A stretch of 36,648 nucleotides of DNA from Gemmatimonadaceae bacterium (GTDB lineage Bacteria; Gemmatimonadota; Gemmatimonadetes; Gemmatimonadales; Gemmatimonadaceae): NCBI GenBank assembly GCA_025928335.1, contig JAICJQ010000019.1, forward strand, positions 1-36,648, given 5' to 3'. A program made the translations under genes and the position numbers. The first letter of the stretch is position 1. Each line of letters opens with the position of its first letter. Under the pieces are notes generated by a model, which was given only the letters and a program-made list of their open reading frames with translations, was not told where the DNA came from and did no database searches. Shown in pieces: positions 8,929 to 17,367 of this stretch.

Positions 8929-9242
8929 GTCGGTGACGGCGACGTGCCGGGTGGCCGTATGCCGCCGAGGGCAGGGAAGCGCGACATCGCATCGCGCACG
9001 GCCTGCCGTCCGGTGCCGGTGATCTGATAGTAGCGCCGCGGCGGCCGTTGCTCGTCGTGCGCGTCGGCGGTTCGTTCCCATCGCGCCGAGAGCATTCCCG
9101 CCTCCTCGAGGCGCCTGAGGATCGGATACACCGTCCCGCTCGCGAGGCCGGTCGTGTCCATGATCTCGAAGCCGTACCGGCAGCCGCGACTCAGCGCGGC
9201 AAGAACGACGGCGGTCGGATAGGTGATGCGTGTGGAAGACAC
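8925..9242 (-). CDS. PadR-family transcriptional regulator
   Basis: A 105-residue winged-helix repressor of the PadR family. The core reads YGFEIMDTTGLASGTVYPILRRLEEAGML, the typical recognition-helix region, followed by the wing PPRRYYQITGTGRQAV. PadR proteins usually repress efflux or stress genes and release DNA on binding a ligand. The C-terminal dimerisation helix is short, as in the subfamily associated with ADOP permeases. The start codon is GTG (9240-9242) and the stop overlaps the permease ATG by four bases, so regulator and permease are one translationally coupled unit. A promoter lies immediately upstream with no room for a ribosome-binding site. Confidence 0.92.
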   Translation of the reverse strand: MSSTRITYPTAVVLAALSRGCRYGFEIMDTTGLASGTVYPILRRLEEAGMLSARWERTADAHDEQRPPRRYYQITGTGRQAVRDAMSRFPALGGIRPPGTSPSPT

Positions 9243-9246
9243 CCCG

Positions 9247-9276
9247 TATCTATATCGATCTCTACATAGGGGTCAA
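9247..9276 (-). promoter_or_regulatory. Promoter and possible PadR operator for the padR-permease unit
   Basis: On the minus strand TTGACC (9271-9276) and TATAGA (9249-9254) are spaced by 16 nt. The segment 9247-9268 is an AT-rich 22-nt stretch with TATgTA and its inverted partner TAtATA/TAcATA at the ends, a weak dyad of the kind bound by PadR repressors, and it covers the -10 and spacer. Transcription should start about 9242-9243, at the GTG itself, implying a leaderless mRNA. Confidence 0.55.
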
Positions 9277-9304
9277 GAGCCGGCGGGTAAGTCTCGTGTA
9301 AGCA

Positions 9305-10723
9305 CTATCGCCGCCGCGGCGTCGGAGCCCACGCCGCGGTATCGGCGGCGCTCATCGGACCGATCTTTCCCTCGACGGACTTCATCAGCGCGTCGGGGTC
9401 GTACACTCGGCCGGCCTTCACCACGAGCCGCGGCAATCGCACCCGACGAATGTCCTGGAGCGGATTCCCGCGAACGACGACCAGGTCTGCCCACTTCCCA
9501 GGTTCGATCGAGCCGGTCCGGTCTCCAAATCCCATTGCCCGCGCGCTGTTGATCGTCGCAATGCGCAGCACGGCGGCGTTCGGGATGCCGGAGAGCGACA
9601 ACGACAATAGCTCGCGGTTCACCGAGAACGGCGTCAGGTACTCGCCCCAACTCGGGTGGTCTGTGCCGAGCGTGATCAAGTCGCCGCCGCCCGCGTCGAA
9701 GAACGCCTTCACTTCCTTGCGCTTCGTCCAGTAGATGTTCTCGAACTGCTGATTCACGGCCCGTGGCGGCCGAGCATCGATCACGCCGCGCATGTACGGC
9801 GTGAGAAAGCGTTTCTCGTCGGAGAAATACGTGAAGACCGCGGGATCCTTCTTTCCATAGTAGCCGTATGCGCTCAACGTCGCGTCGAAGTACACATGCT
9901 GTTGCTTGTACAGATCGGCGATCTTGGTGAACGCCGGCGTGTTGAATTCCATGTGCTCATACGACTCGTACGCGCTGCGCTCCGGAACGAACGCGTCGCC
10001 GCCCATGAAATGCTCGATACGATCGATGCCCATGAGGATTGCGTCGCGCGGATTCACGCTGTTCCGATTGCCCGAATCGAGATGGCCGGTCACCGTCAGG
10101 CCGTGCAGGTGCGCCCGCTCGATCAGCGCTCGGAGCTGCTCCGGATTGATGCCTTTCGCTTTGAAGCCTTTCACGCCACGCTCGGCCCAATAGTCGACCT
10201 CCGAGTCGATTTGCTGCCGCGTGATCTGTCGATTCCAATCCGGTCGCGCCGTGCCGAAGTACGGCCCGGAATTCAACAGCCGCGGGCCAGGTTGTTCACC
10301 ATTCTCGATCCGGACGCGCAGCGCGCGCATGACCTCCGGGTCCATCTCGCCGGCTGGAAAGGTCGACGTAACCCCATTCGCCAGGAAAAGCGCGGGGTAT
10401 GCGACGGTCTCGTCCTTCCGGCCCGCCCCGAAAAGCTCCATCGCATAGTGGGCGTGGAGATCGAACAACCCGGGAATCACCGTCTCGGTGTCGGCGAGCT
10501 GAATTCGCTCGGCGTCGGTGGCGGCAATGGAGATGTCGCCGCCGACGCGGAGGATCTTTCCGGCGCGCACGAGCAGCCCCGGGTTGCGAACCCGGGCGTT
10601 GCCGACGGACGAGAACATCCAGCCGCCGGTGATCACGAGGTCTTTTTCCGGCGTCGCCGCTGGCCGCTGCGCCGAAAGGAGCGACGCAAGACCGGCGACG
10701 AGAAGAAGAGCAGCGCGTTTCAC
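9305..10723 (-). CDS. Secreted metal-dependent amidohydrolase
   Basis: A 472-residue amidohydrolase-superfamily enzyme (imidazolonepropionase/prolidase-like group). A signal peptide (MKRAALLLVAGLASLLSAQ) predicts export. Metal-centre residues visible are H90 and H92 in DLHAHYA, a lysine of the KGFKAKG strand (188 or 190) suitable for carboxylation, H214 (TGHLD), H238 (IEHFM) and D355 (GTDHPSW). The C-terminal GSIEPGKWADLVVV returns to the small beta-sandwich, so the protein is full length. Substrate cannot be read from sequence; relatives hydrolyse cyclic amides or Xaa-Pro dipeptides. Start is GTG (10723) with GAGG seven bases upstream. It lies upstream of, and in the same direction as, padR, but padR has its own promoter in the 62-nt gap. 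Confidence 0.88.
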   Translation of the reverse strand: MKRAALLLVAGLASLLSAQRPAATPEKDLVITGGWMFSSVGNARVRNPGLLVRAGKILRVGGDISIAATDAERIQLADTETVIPGLFDLHAHYAMELFGAGRKDETVAYPALFLANGVTSTFPAGEMDPEVMRALRVRIENGEQPGPRLLNSGPYFGTARPDWNRQITRQQIDSEVDYWAERGVKGFKAKGINPEQLRALIERAHLHGLTVTGHLDSGNRNSVNPRDAILMGIDRIEHFMGGDAFVPERSAYESYEHMEFNTPAFTKIADLYKQQHVYFDATLSAYGYYGKKDPAVFTYFSDEKRFLTPYMRGVIDARPPRAVNQQFENIYWTKRKEVKAFFDAGGGDLITLGTDHPSWGEYLTPFSVNRELLSLSLSGIPNAAVLRIATINSARAMGFGDRTGSIEPGKWADLVVVRGNPLQDIRRVRLPRLVVKAGRVYDPDALMKSVEGKIGPMSAADTAAWAPTPRRR

Positions 10724-10778
10724 GACGAAGCCTCGAGAGTGGCGGACACGTTGAAACTATGCGTCGCGTCGCCGCGCG

Positions 10779-12077
10779 TCAGGCCGCCTTGTTTGACGGC
10801 AGCTCGACCGGCGTGAGCTCATCGATCCGGCCGAGCCGCCGGAGGCGCGGCACCATGCCCCCGATGACAACGACGACCGCGAGCGATGCGAGTCCGCCCA
10901 ATACCACTGATGGCACGGCCCCGAGCAGCCGCGCCGCGACACCGGACTCGAATGCGCCCAGCTCGTTCGACGAGCCCACGAAAATGGCGTTCACGGACCC
11001 GACGCGCCCAAGTAAGTGCTCCGGCGTCAACACCTGGAGCAACGTCGATCGTATGAGAACACTCACGTTGTCCGCCATCCCGCTGATCGCCAGTAGGGCA
11101 AGCGACAAGAAGAAGCTTCGCGACAGCCCAAAGCCGACGATGCAGAGCGCGAAAGTCGCTACCGCGTACAACAGCGTACGTCCCGAGCGCTTGAACGGCG
11201 GGCGGTGCGCGAGATACACGGAGGCCAGCACGGCGCCCGCCGCCGGCGCCGCGCGAAGGATGCCGAGTCCCTGCGGCCCAACGTGCAGAATCTGATCGGC
11301 AAATACCGGCAGGAGCGCCTCGGCACCGCCAAGCAGGACGGAAAAAAGATCGAGCGTGAGCGCGGACAGCAGCACCGACTCGTGGAACACAAACCGCAGG
11401 CCGGAGCTCAGACTCTCGCCGATCGATTCTTCGTTGGTGCTCGGCTCATGCGCGTCATAGTCGATGATCCAGAACGTCACCAGCGCCACGCACATCATGA
11501 TCGCGTCTGCGATGTAGGCGACGCGCGGGGAGGCGAATCCATAGATCAAGCCGCCGAGCGCTGGTCCCACGACAGCCGCGGACTGCCAGGTCGAGCTTCG
11601 CCAGGCGACGGCGTTCGCGTACAGCGACCGATCGACGATCTGCGCGCCAAGTGCGTTGCGAGCCGGCTGGAGAAAGCTTCGCGCCACCCCGCTCGCGAAG
11701 ATAACGGCGTAAAAGGGGACCGCGCCGTGCCTCGGTAAGAATCCGGGAATGAGATTGAAGACGAGGAGCGCGATCGAGCATCCCAGTAGAACGGCCAGCG
11801 CGCCCAGCGACACGTAGTGCCGGTTCAGTTTGTCGGCGACATGACCCGCATAGAGCGCGACGCCGATGAACGGCAGCGCCTCGGCCAGCCCCATCAGGCC
11901 AAGTGACAGCGGGTCGTGCGTGATGTCGTAGATCTGCCACGCGACGACGACCGCCTGAATCTGAGAAGAAATGGTCATCGTCAGCAGCGAGACGATGAAC
12001 CAGCGGTAGTTCCTGACGCGGAGCGCGGCGTAGGGGTCGTGAGCCACGGCGACCGAAATGTAACGCCGCCGCGGCAT
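10779..12077 (-). CDS. MFS transporter, EntS-like exporter
   Basis: A 432-residue inner-membrane protein of the major facilitator superfamily, MFS_3 branch (enterobactin exporter EntS and macrolide exporters). About twelve hydrophobic segments are visible. The loop 2-3 motif is present as GHVADKLNRHYV, a variant of GxLaDRxGrr. The GVARSFLQPARNALGAQIV segment is characteristic of this branch. It presumably exports a small molecule using the proton gradient; the cargo is unknown. The gene starts 21 nt after the stop of the broken permease and runs in the same direction, with 55 nt before the amidohydrolase, so it probably belongs to the sigma/anti-sigma operon. No clear ribosome-binding site precedes ATG 12077; a GTG a few codons in is an alternative start. 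Confidence 0.9.
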   Translation of the reverse strand: MPRRRYISVAVAHDPYAALRVRNYRWFIVSLLTMTISSQIQAVVVAWQIYDITHDPLSLGLMGLAEALPFIGVALYAGHVADKLNRHYVSLGALAVLLGCSIALLVFNLIPGFLPRHGAVPFYAVIFASGVARSFLQPARNALGAQIVDRSLYANAVAWRSSTWQSAAVVGPALGGLIYGFASPRVAYIADAIMMCVALVTFWIIDYDAHEPSTNEESIGESLSSGLRFVFHESVLLSALTLDLFSVLLGGAEALLPVFADQILHVGPQGLGILRAAPAAGAVLASVYLAHRPPFKRSGRTLLYAVATFALCIVGFGLSRSFFLSLALLAISGMADNVSVLIRSTLLQVLTPEHLLGRVGSVNAIFVGSSNELGAFESGVAARLLGAVPSVVLGGLASLAVVVVIGGMVPRLRRLGRIDELTPVELPSNKAA

Positions 12078-12095
12078 CGCGCTCGCCGTTGCGAC

Positions 12096-14469
12096 TCAGT
12101 TTCCGCGCATTGCCTCGCTCGGCGGAATGGCGAGGGCTCGCCGCGCGGCAAGCACGGTCGTGCCGAGCGACACCAGCGCGGTCAGGCCGAGCACACCGGC
12201 AACCAGCGCCGGTTCGATGGCACTCACGCCATATACGAGCGCCATGAGCCAGCGTCCCGCTGCCACCGCGGCCAGCAGTCCGATCCCGACCCCGATCAAG
12301 GCCGGACCCGCACCTTGTCGCGAAACAATGGTCACGACGTTCATCGCGGACGCGCCGAGCGCCAGGCGAACTCCTATCTCCGAACGGCGATCGCTGACTC
12401 CGTGCGCGATCAGCGCAAAGATTCCGGTTGCCGCGAGGAGCAGCGCCGCGACCGCAAAGCTTCCGAATAATCGGATCTGGTAGGCCAGCCGTCCCCAAGA
12501 GAGATGGATCTGTTCATCGAGCGCGTGGACGTCGAACAACGTGATATCGGGATCGACGCGGGCGAGCGCCCGGCGAATTGGCTCGACCGCCGCGGCCGGC
12601 GCGCCGCGCGTTCGCACCAACACCGCGCGACTCGAGAACGTGAACTGCTTGTACGGCGTGTAGAAGTCGGGCTGAAAGGGGTGGTCGGTCAGCGGCTGAT
12701 TCGCGACGTCGCCCACGATGCCGACGATCTCGGCGCTCGAATCAGGCGAGTTGAAGCTGCTGCCGCCGCCGAACCACACGCGTTGGCCGATCGGATCCTC
12801 ACCGGGCCAAAAACGTCGTGCGGCGGCCAGGCTGATGACGGCGACACGCGGGCTTCCGGCGCGATCGGTCGGTTGAAACACCCGGCCGCGCAGGAGCGGC
12901 ACGCCGAGCGTCCGGAAATGATCGGGAGCGACGTAGTGTCGCAGCACGGGTGGAGCTTCGTTCGGTGCTGGCTCGGGTCTGCCCACGACGTACAACGTGC
13001 TGTTCGCGCATCCGCTGCCGACCGGCGCGCAGCCGTCCACGGTGGCGGCTTCGACGTCGGGGAGCGCGCGAATTTCGTCGAGGACGCGATCGATCAATGC
13101 CGGTGCCTTCGCGACCGGGTATCGAACCTCCGACGGCCGGATCCAAAAAGTGAGCAGGTGCGATCGATCGAAGCCGACGTCAGTGTTCTCTAAACGACTC
13201 CAGCTCAGCGCCAGCAGGCCGCCCGCGAAGAGCAATCCGGTCGCGATCGCCGTCTCGATGCCGACGAGAAATTGCCGCGCCGGCGCACAGGCCAATGCAG
13301 AACGCAAGCACACGCCAATCGACACGCGGCGTCGCGAACTCACCGATCGCCCCGTAGAAATTGCGACCGCGCGCCGCCGACGCGGGGAGTCGGAGGCGGC
13401 CGGCCACGACGGCGGCCAGCGCCACAGCCGCTGCTCCGCCGACCGCGGCAAGCAAACCGGATTCCACGAGCTGCTCGCCGATGATACGGCGCGCCGACGC
13501 ACCCGTTGCAACGCGAATCGCTATCTCGCGCCGGCGGGTCAGCGCTCGTCCGATCAACAAGCCGGCGACGTTGAAGCAGGCGAGCAACAACAGACACAGC
13601 GCGGCGCCAAGCAGGAGCAACATCGGTTGCCGAGTGGACGGATCGATGCGCGCCTCGGCGAGCGACACCGCGGTCGCCGCGAAGCGAGTTGCCGCGATGC
13701 TCGTCGGTAACGGTGAGCGGCGTTGGATCTCGGCGCCGAGCAACACGAGCTCGTGACGCGCGGCGTCGAGCGATACGCCGTCGCGCAGGCGTCCAACGAC
13801 GCTGATGAAACTCTGGTTTGTGACGAGGTAGTCCGGATAGGTGAGTCGCGGGGCCATCGTCGCCGGAATCCAGAGTTGTGCGCGCCCGGTCAAACCGTCG
13901 AAGCCGGCCGGTGCGACCCCCACAACGGTGAGCGAGACTCCGTTCACAGCGATGCGCGAACCGATCGCAGACGGCAATGCACCAAAGCGCCGCCGCCAGA
14001 GCCCGTCGCTCAGGATCGTGATCGGCGCGGCGCCGGCCGCGGCGTCGGCGCTCGCGGGGAAGGTGCTTCCCATCGTCGGATGAATTTGCACGACGTTCCA
14101 ATACGCCGACGACACGAATTCGGCGTTCATCGGCTCGGATTGGTCGCCTGTCAGAGCAAGCACCGAAGGGGTGAAGCTGGCGATCGCACTGAACGACCTC
14201 GCGCTTTCCAGCAACCTGAAACGCGGCCAGGACCAGCGCTCTCTGCCCGCAGGTGCGTCACCGCGTTGTCGCGTCGTATAGATGATCGCGAGACGGCCAG
14301 CGTCGGCGAACGGCGGCGGCCGAAAAAGTGCGGCGTCGACCACGCTGAACACGGCCGTCGCGGCGGCGATTCCAATGGCCATCGAAAGCACCGCGGCACC
14401 GCTGAGCAGCGGTGTACGCGCGAGGCTGCGAGCCGCGAAGCGAACGTCGCGGGCCAGCGCGCCAATCAT
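12096..14469 (-). pseudogene. ADOP/MacB-FtsX permease, frameshifted with an internal deletion
   Basis: Two overlapping reading frames together form one permease. The N-terminal part (14469 to about 13270) has the first helix, first periplasmic core and the RRREIAIRVATGASARRI FtsX segment. The C-terminal part (about 13290 to 12096) begins in the linker before RQFLVGIETAIATGLLFAGG and holds the second core and the DRRSEIGVRLALGA segment. Against the intact paralogue at 6289-8928, DWRVLAF aligns with DSRVLAF and RQFLVGIETA with HATLVVAELA. About 37 residues that the paralogue has between them, including the APALRGAR linker, are absent and the frame changes exactly there. This looks like an out-of-frame deletion of about 110 nt, so a working full-length permease is unlikely. 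Two separate half-permeases are possible but less likely. Its ATG overlaps the stop of the DUF4097 gene (ATGA). Confidence 0.85.
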
Positions 14470-15326
14470 TGAGGTCTTACCCGAATCGCACCCTTGAAAG
14501 TCCGGACCGAGACGTGTGCATCGCCGCCGCCGAGATTGAAACGCACCGTACGGGGCGGTGAAGCGATCGGGCGGACGCGCGTGAATCCATTTTCGATGTC
14601 GCCGCTCACGCTGGACAAGGTCAGCGCCGCCGACGTCGTCGAAGTGAGGGCGAGGTCGACCGCGCCGCTGTGATTCGAGAAATCGAATACAGCCCCGCGG
14701 GCCGGCGACCCTATCCAGTGAATATCACCGGAAACGGAGACGAATTGGCCGCGCTTTACTTTGGGCGCGATCACGTCGAGCGTTCCGCCGATCGTCGACG
14801 CGTCGACGTCCTGCGGCGCGCCGCGAATGAGGAGATGTCCGTCGCCGGTGCGCGCGCGGAGCCAAGGAGTCGTCAGGTCGAGGTCGAGGCTTCCGTTCAT
14901 CGACTCCGCCTCGACCGACGACACTACGCCGCTCAACCGAATGTTGCCGGAGCTCGAGTTAAACGTTCCGGCAACTCCCTCTCCCGTGATGTTGGCGCTC
15001 GCCGTTCGGACCGACACCCGGCCATGGCGTGGGATGTAGACGACAAGGTTGGACGGTTCGGAATCGCCGCCGGACGGGCTCTCCACGGCCATCTTGACGC
15101 CCTGACGCCCGCCGCCGAAGAAAATTCTGTCGTGCTTCGACTTTTGGCCGCGCACGACGATCGAATCCCGATCCCACGCGATGAGCCGCACCGCTCCGGC
15201 GGGAACGTACATGTTGATGAACGCGCTGGAGTCCAGCCCGTGCGCGGCCAGGATCGGTCCATCGGCGGCGTTCTGGCCGAGCGCCGCGCGACCGACCAGT
15301 GCAATAGCGATGAGGAGTCGTTTCAT
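14466..15326 (-). CDS. Exported DUF4097-type beta-strand repeat protein
   Basis: A 286-residue exported protein with a signal peptide (MKRLLIAIALVGRAALG) followed by a series of short beta-strand repeats. Repeats such as SVRTASANITGEGVAG, FNSSSGNIRLSGV, DASTIGGTLDVIAP and VSVSGDIHWIG match the DUF4097 (adhesin-like) right-handed beta-helix pattern with its recurrent S-G-[DN]-I turn. The biochemical role of the family is unknown; it repeatedly occurs with sigma/anti-sigma genes, suggesting an envelope component or sensor. The long reading frame extends 98 codons upstream, but the ATG at 15326 starts the signal peptide and lies one base after the anti-sigma stop. It ends overlapping the permease ATG. 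These couplings make it part of the operon that begins at 16568. Confidence 0.85.
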   Translation of the reverse strand: MKRLLIAIALVGRAALGQNAADGPILAAHGLDSSAFINMYVPAGAVRLIAWDRDSIVVRGQKSKHDRIFFGGGRQGVKMAVESPSGGDSEPSNLVVYIPRHGRVSVRTASANITGEGVAGTFNSSSGNIRLSGVVSSVEAESMNGSLDLDLTTPWLRARTGDGHLLIRGAPQDVDASTIGGTLDVIAPKVKRGQFVSVSGDIHWIGSPARGAVFDFSNHSGAVDLALTSTTSAALTLSSVSGDIENGFTRVRPIASPPRTVRFNLGGGDAHVSVRTFKGAIRVRPQ

Positions 15327-15327
15327 G

Positions 15328-15999
15328 TCAGCTCGCGTTCGCGCGCTTGAGCAGCTCGACCTTTTGACGATACGACGTCGCGAGGAGCTGTCGCAACGCC
15401 GGGTTGTTCGGGTCGCGCGCGATTGCGTCCTTGAGCTCGGCGATCGCGACGTCCACGGTGTGCAGGTTGCGATCGATCGCCGCGCGAGCCTCCGGCCGCA
15501 TGGTGGCGCGCTGGATCTCGAGTCGGTCGAGCAGAATTTGCGCTTCGGCCTCGTAGGCTGTCGCGGAATCCGATACGGCACGTAGCACGGAGGTATCGGG
15601 CGTCGCTTGCGCGGTGGCACTCGTCCGCGGCTCGCTTGGGCGTACCCGGAGCATGACGGCGGTGAGCAGAAGGGCGGCGGCGATCCCCCCCACGATGAGG
15701 GAAATCAGTGGTCGTGAATTGGACGGCCGTGCTCCCGTCCCGAGTGAGACCACTTTGCTCGCCTCGATCCGAGCGCGAATCGGCGACCACAGGTCGTCGA
15801 GCGAAGCCGTCTCGCTCGGGGGGGCCAACATTGCGTCGCGGGTTCGTTTCATGAGTTCGGTGATGCGCGCGACGTCCGCCGCGCATGCGTCGCAGTCGGC
15901 GAGGTGCGCCTCGACATCGGCGCGACGCTCGACCGGCAGCGTGCCGTCGGCGGCGGACTGGCGATCGTCCTCGGTGAGATGCGTCGTTTGGTCGGTCAT
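15328..15999 (-). CDS. Anti-sigma factor with N-terminal zinc finger
   Basis: A 223-residue single-pass membrane protein. The N-terminal zinc-binding anti-sigma domain carries H32-x3-C36-x2-C39 (AHLADCDAC), a transmembrane helix spans about 98-118 (LISLIVGGIAAALLLTAVML), and a roughly 100-residue periplasmic domain follows with the helical, charged segment AYEAEAQILLDRLEIQRA. Such proteins hold their ECF sigma factor at the membrane until a periplasmic signal or zinc loss releases it. The ATG overlaps the stop of the sigma gene (ATGA), confirming the cognate pair. The C-terminal part looks helical rather than RskA-like, so this anti-sigma is a different type from the one at 17364-18206. Confidence 0.88.
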   Translation of the reverse strand: MTDQTTHLTEDDRQSAADGTLPVERRADVEAHLADCDACAADVARITELMKRTRDAMLAPPSETASLDDLWSPIRARIEASKVVSLGTGARPSNSRPLISLIVGGIAAALLLTAVMLRVRPSEPRTSATAQATPDTSVLRAVSDSATAYEAEAQILLDRLEIQRATMRPEARAAIDRNLHTVDVAIAELKDAIARDPNNPALRQLLATSYRQKVELLKRANAS

Positions 16000-16568
16000 G
16001 CGTCGAGCATTCCCATGAGAGCTCGACGAGCGCGCCAGAGCTGCGCCCGGGACGTGCCCGGCGCAATGCCCGTCATCTGCGCGATCTCGTCGTGTGAGTA
16101 TCCCTCGATGTCATGCAGCAAGAACACGGTGCGTGCGCCGGCGGGCAGGCGGGCGAGCGCAGCGTCGAGGTCCATCCGCGCGTCGAGTCGGTCGCCCATT
16201 GAACCGGGACCGGCGATCCATTCACCCGCGTCGGTGTGGCGAGTGTCGTCGCGCTTGCGCGAGCGAAGCTGCTCGAGCACGACGTTGACGCCTAGCCGGT
16301 ACAACCAAGTTCCGAACGCGCTCTGCTCGCGGAAGGTTGTGAGTCGTTCCCAGGCGCGCACGAAAACGTCTTGCACGAGATCGCGGGATTGTGCGTCGTC
16401 GCCCGTCATGCGCCGGCAGAGTGCGTACATCCTCGCGGCGTACGCTCGATAAACAATCTCGAATGCGCCGACGTCGCCCTGGCGGGCCCGTCGAACGGCG
16501 TCGCCGACTCGGGCGGAATCTGATTCCGCCGAGGTGATCCGACTCGACTCCGGCGCGCGCGCGTTCAT
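15996..16568 (-). CDS. ECF RNA polymerase sigma factor
   Basis: A 190-residue extracytoplasmic-function sigma-70 factor. Region 2 is seen as AFEIVYRAYAARMYALCRRM followed by DLVQDVFVRAWERL and FGTWLYRLGVNVVLEQLR. Region 4 is seen as LPAGARTVFLLHDIEGYSHDEIA plus GIAPGTSRAQLWRARRAL, the helix-turn-helix for the -35 element. A good ribosome-binding site (GGGAGG) stands before ATG 16568. It heads an operon with its anti-sigma, a DUF4097 protein, a damaged permease and an MFS exporter, so these are likely targets as well as partners. It is divergent from another ECF gene, with only 109 nt between their starts. Confidence 0.93.
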   Translation of the reverse strand: MNARAPESSRITSAESDSARVGDAVRRARQGDVGAFEIVYRAYAARMYALCRRMTGDDAQSRDLVQDVFVRAWERLTTFREQSAFGTWLYRLGVNVVLEQLRSRKRDDTRHTDAGEWIAGPGSMGDRLDARMDLDAALARLPAGARTVFLLHDIEGYSHDEIAQMTGIAPGTSRAQLWRARRALMGMLDA

Positions 16569-16677
16569 GATCGTCCGTCCTCCCTGCTCCTTGGATGATC
16601 GGTTCAGAGGGTTTGCTTACGCCAGGTGCGGCGGATTCGTGGCGGCGGTGCCAGTGTCGGGGTACATTCGCCTTCCG

Positions 16678-17367
16678 ATGAATCCGCCCTCGCAATCGCG
16701 GCCGTACCCTTCGGCAGTGGATGGTTCGACGCAGGGCGCACGGGCGCCGACAGGCCCTCGCGGGCCTACGGACGGACGCGCTGAAGGCGACGTGGAGCTC
16801 GTTCGTCGCATGCAATCAGGCGACGAGCAGGCACTGGGTGCGTTCTACGACCGATGGTTCGCAGTCGTCGGCGGGGTGGTCGCGCGGATTCTGAGATCGG
16901 ATGGCGACGTGGAGGACGTGATCGAGGAGACGTTCTGGCAGGCTTGGCGACAGGCCGACCGGTTCGTTGAGGGCCGTGGGTCGGTGCAGACGTGGCTGCT
17001 CACGATCGCGCGCAGCCGCGCCCTCGATCGACTTCGCGCCGCGCAGCGGCGGCGCGAGGAATCGTTGGATGAGCCGGGAGCGATGGACGCCGCCACGCCA
17101 GCCGCGGACGATGCGCCCGCGAGAAGCACAAACGATCCGTCGCTCGCCGTCGAGCATGCCGAGCGGCGCCATTTGGTCCTGGCGGCACTCGCCGATTTGC
17201 CGGGCGAGCAGCGGCAAGCGTTGGAGCTGGGGTACTTCGGAGGGCTGAGTCAAACCGAGATCGCCGAACAAACAGGACAACCGCTGGGTACGGTGAAGAC
17301 GCGAATGCGATTGGCGATGCAAAAACTCCGGGAGCGGTTGTCGGTCTTGCGCGAGGATACGCCATGA
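16678..17367 (+). CDS. ECF sigma factor, SigK-like
   Basis: A 229-residue sigma-70 family factor. Region 2 includes ALGAFYDRWFAVVGGVVARIL and VEDVIEETFWQAWRQADRF, followed by VQTWLLTIARSRALDRLRA. A 40-residue variable linker precedes region 4, LPGEQRQALELGYFGGLSQTEIAEQTGQPLGTVKTRMR (split here over two motifs). This arrangement matches the SigK/ECF19 type paired with RskA anti-sigmas. The frame is open back to 16534, but the ATG at 16678 is preferred because upstream codons overlap the divergent gene and read as non-conserved sequence. The downstream anti-sigma ATG overlaps this stop by four bases. No clear ribosome-binding site is seen before the chosen start. Confidence 0.92.
   Translation: MNPPSQSRPYPSAVDGSTQGARAPTGPRGPTDGRAEGDVELVRRMQSGDEQALGAFYDRWFAVVGGVVARILRSDGDVEDVIEETFWQAWRQADRFVEGRGSVQTWLLTIARSRALDRLRAAQRRREESLDEPGAMDAATPAADDAPARSTNDPSLAVEHAERRHLVLAALADLPGEQRQALELGYFGGLSQTEIAEQTGQPLGTVKTRMRLAMQKLRERLSVLREDTP

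Noticed and set aside
9656-10816. A 386-codon plus-strand frame opposite the amidohydrolase
   Set aside because: No start signal, no domain, and fully antisense to a gene with a complete metal centre.
16569-16677. Specific ECF promoters in the divergent sigma intergenic region
   Set aside because: Partial AACC- and CGAAT-like matches exist, but no -35/-10 pair with acceptable spacing convinced me on either strand.
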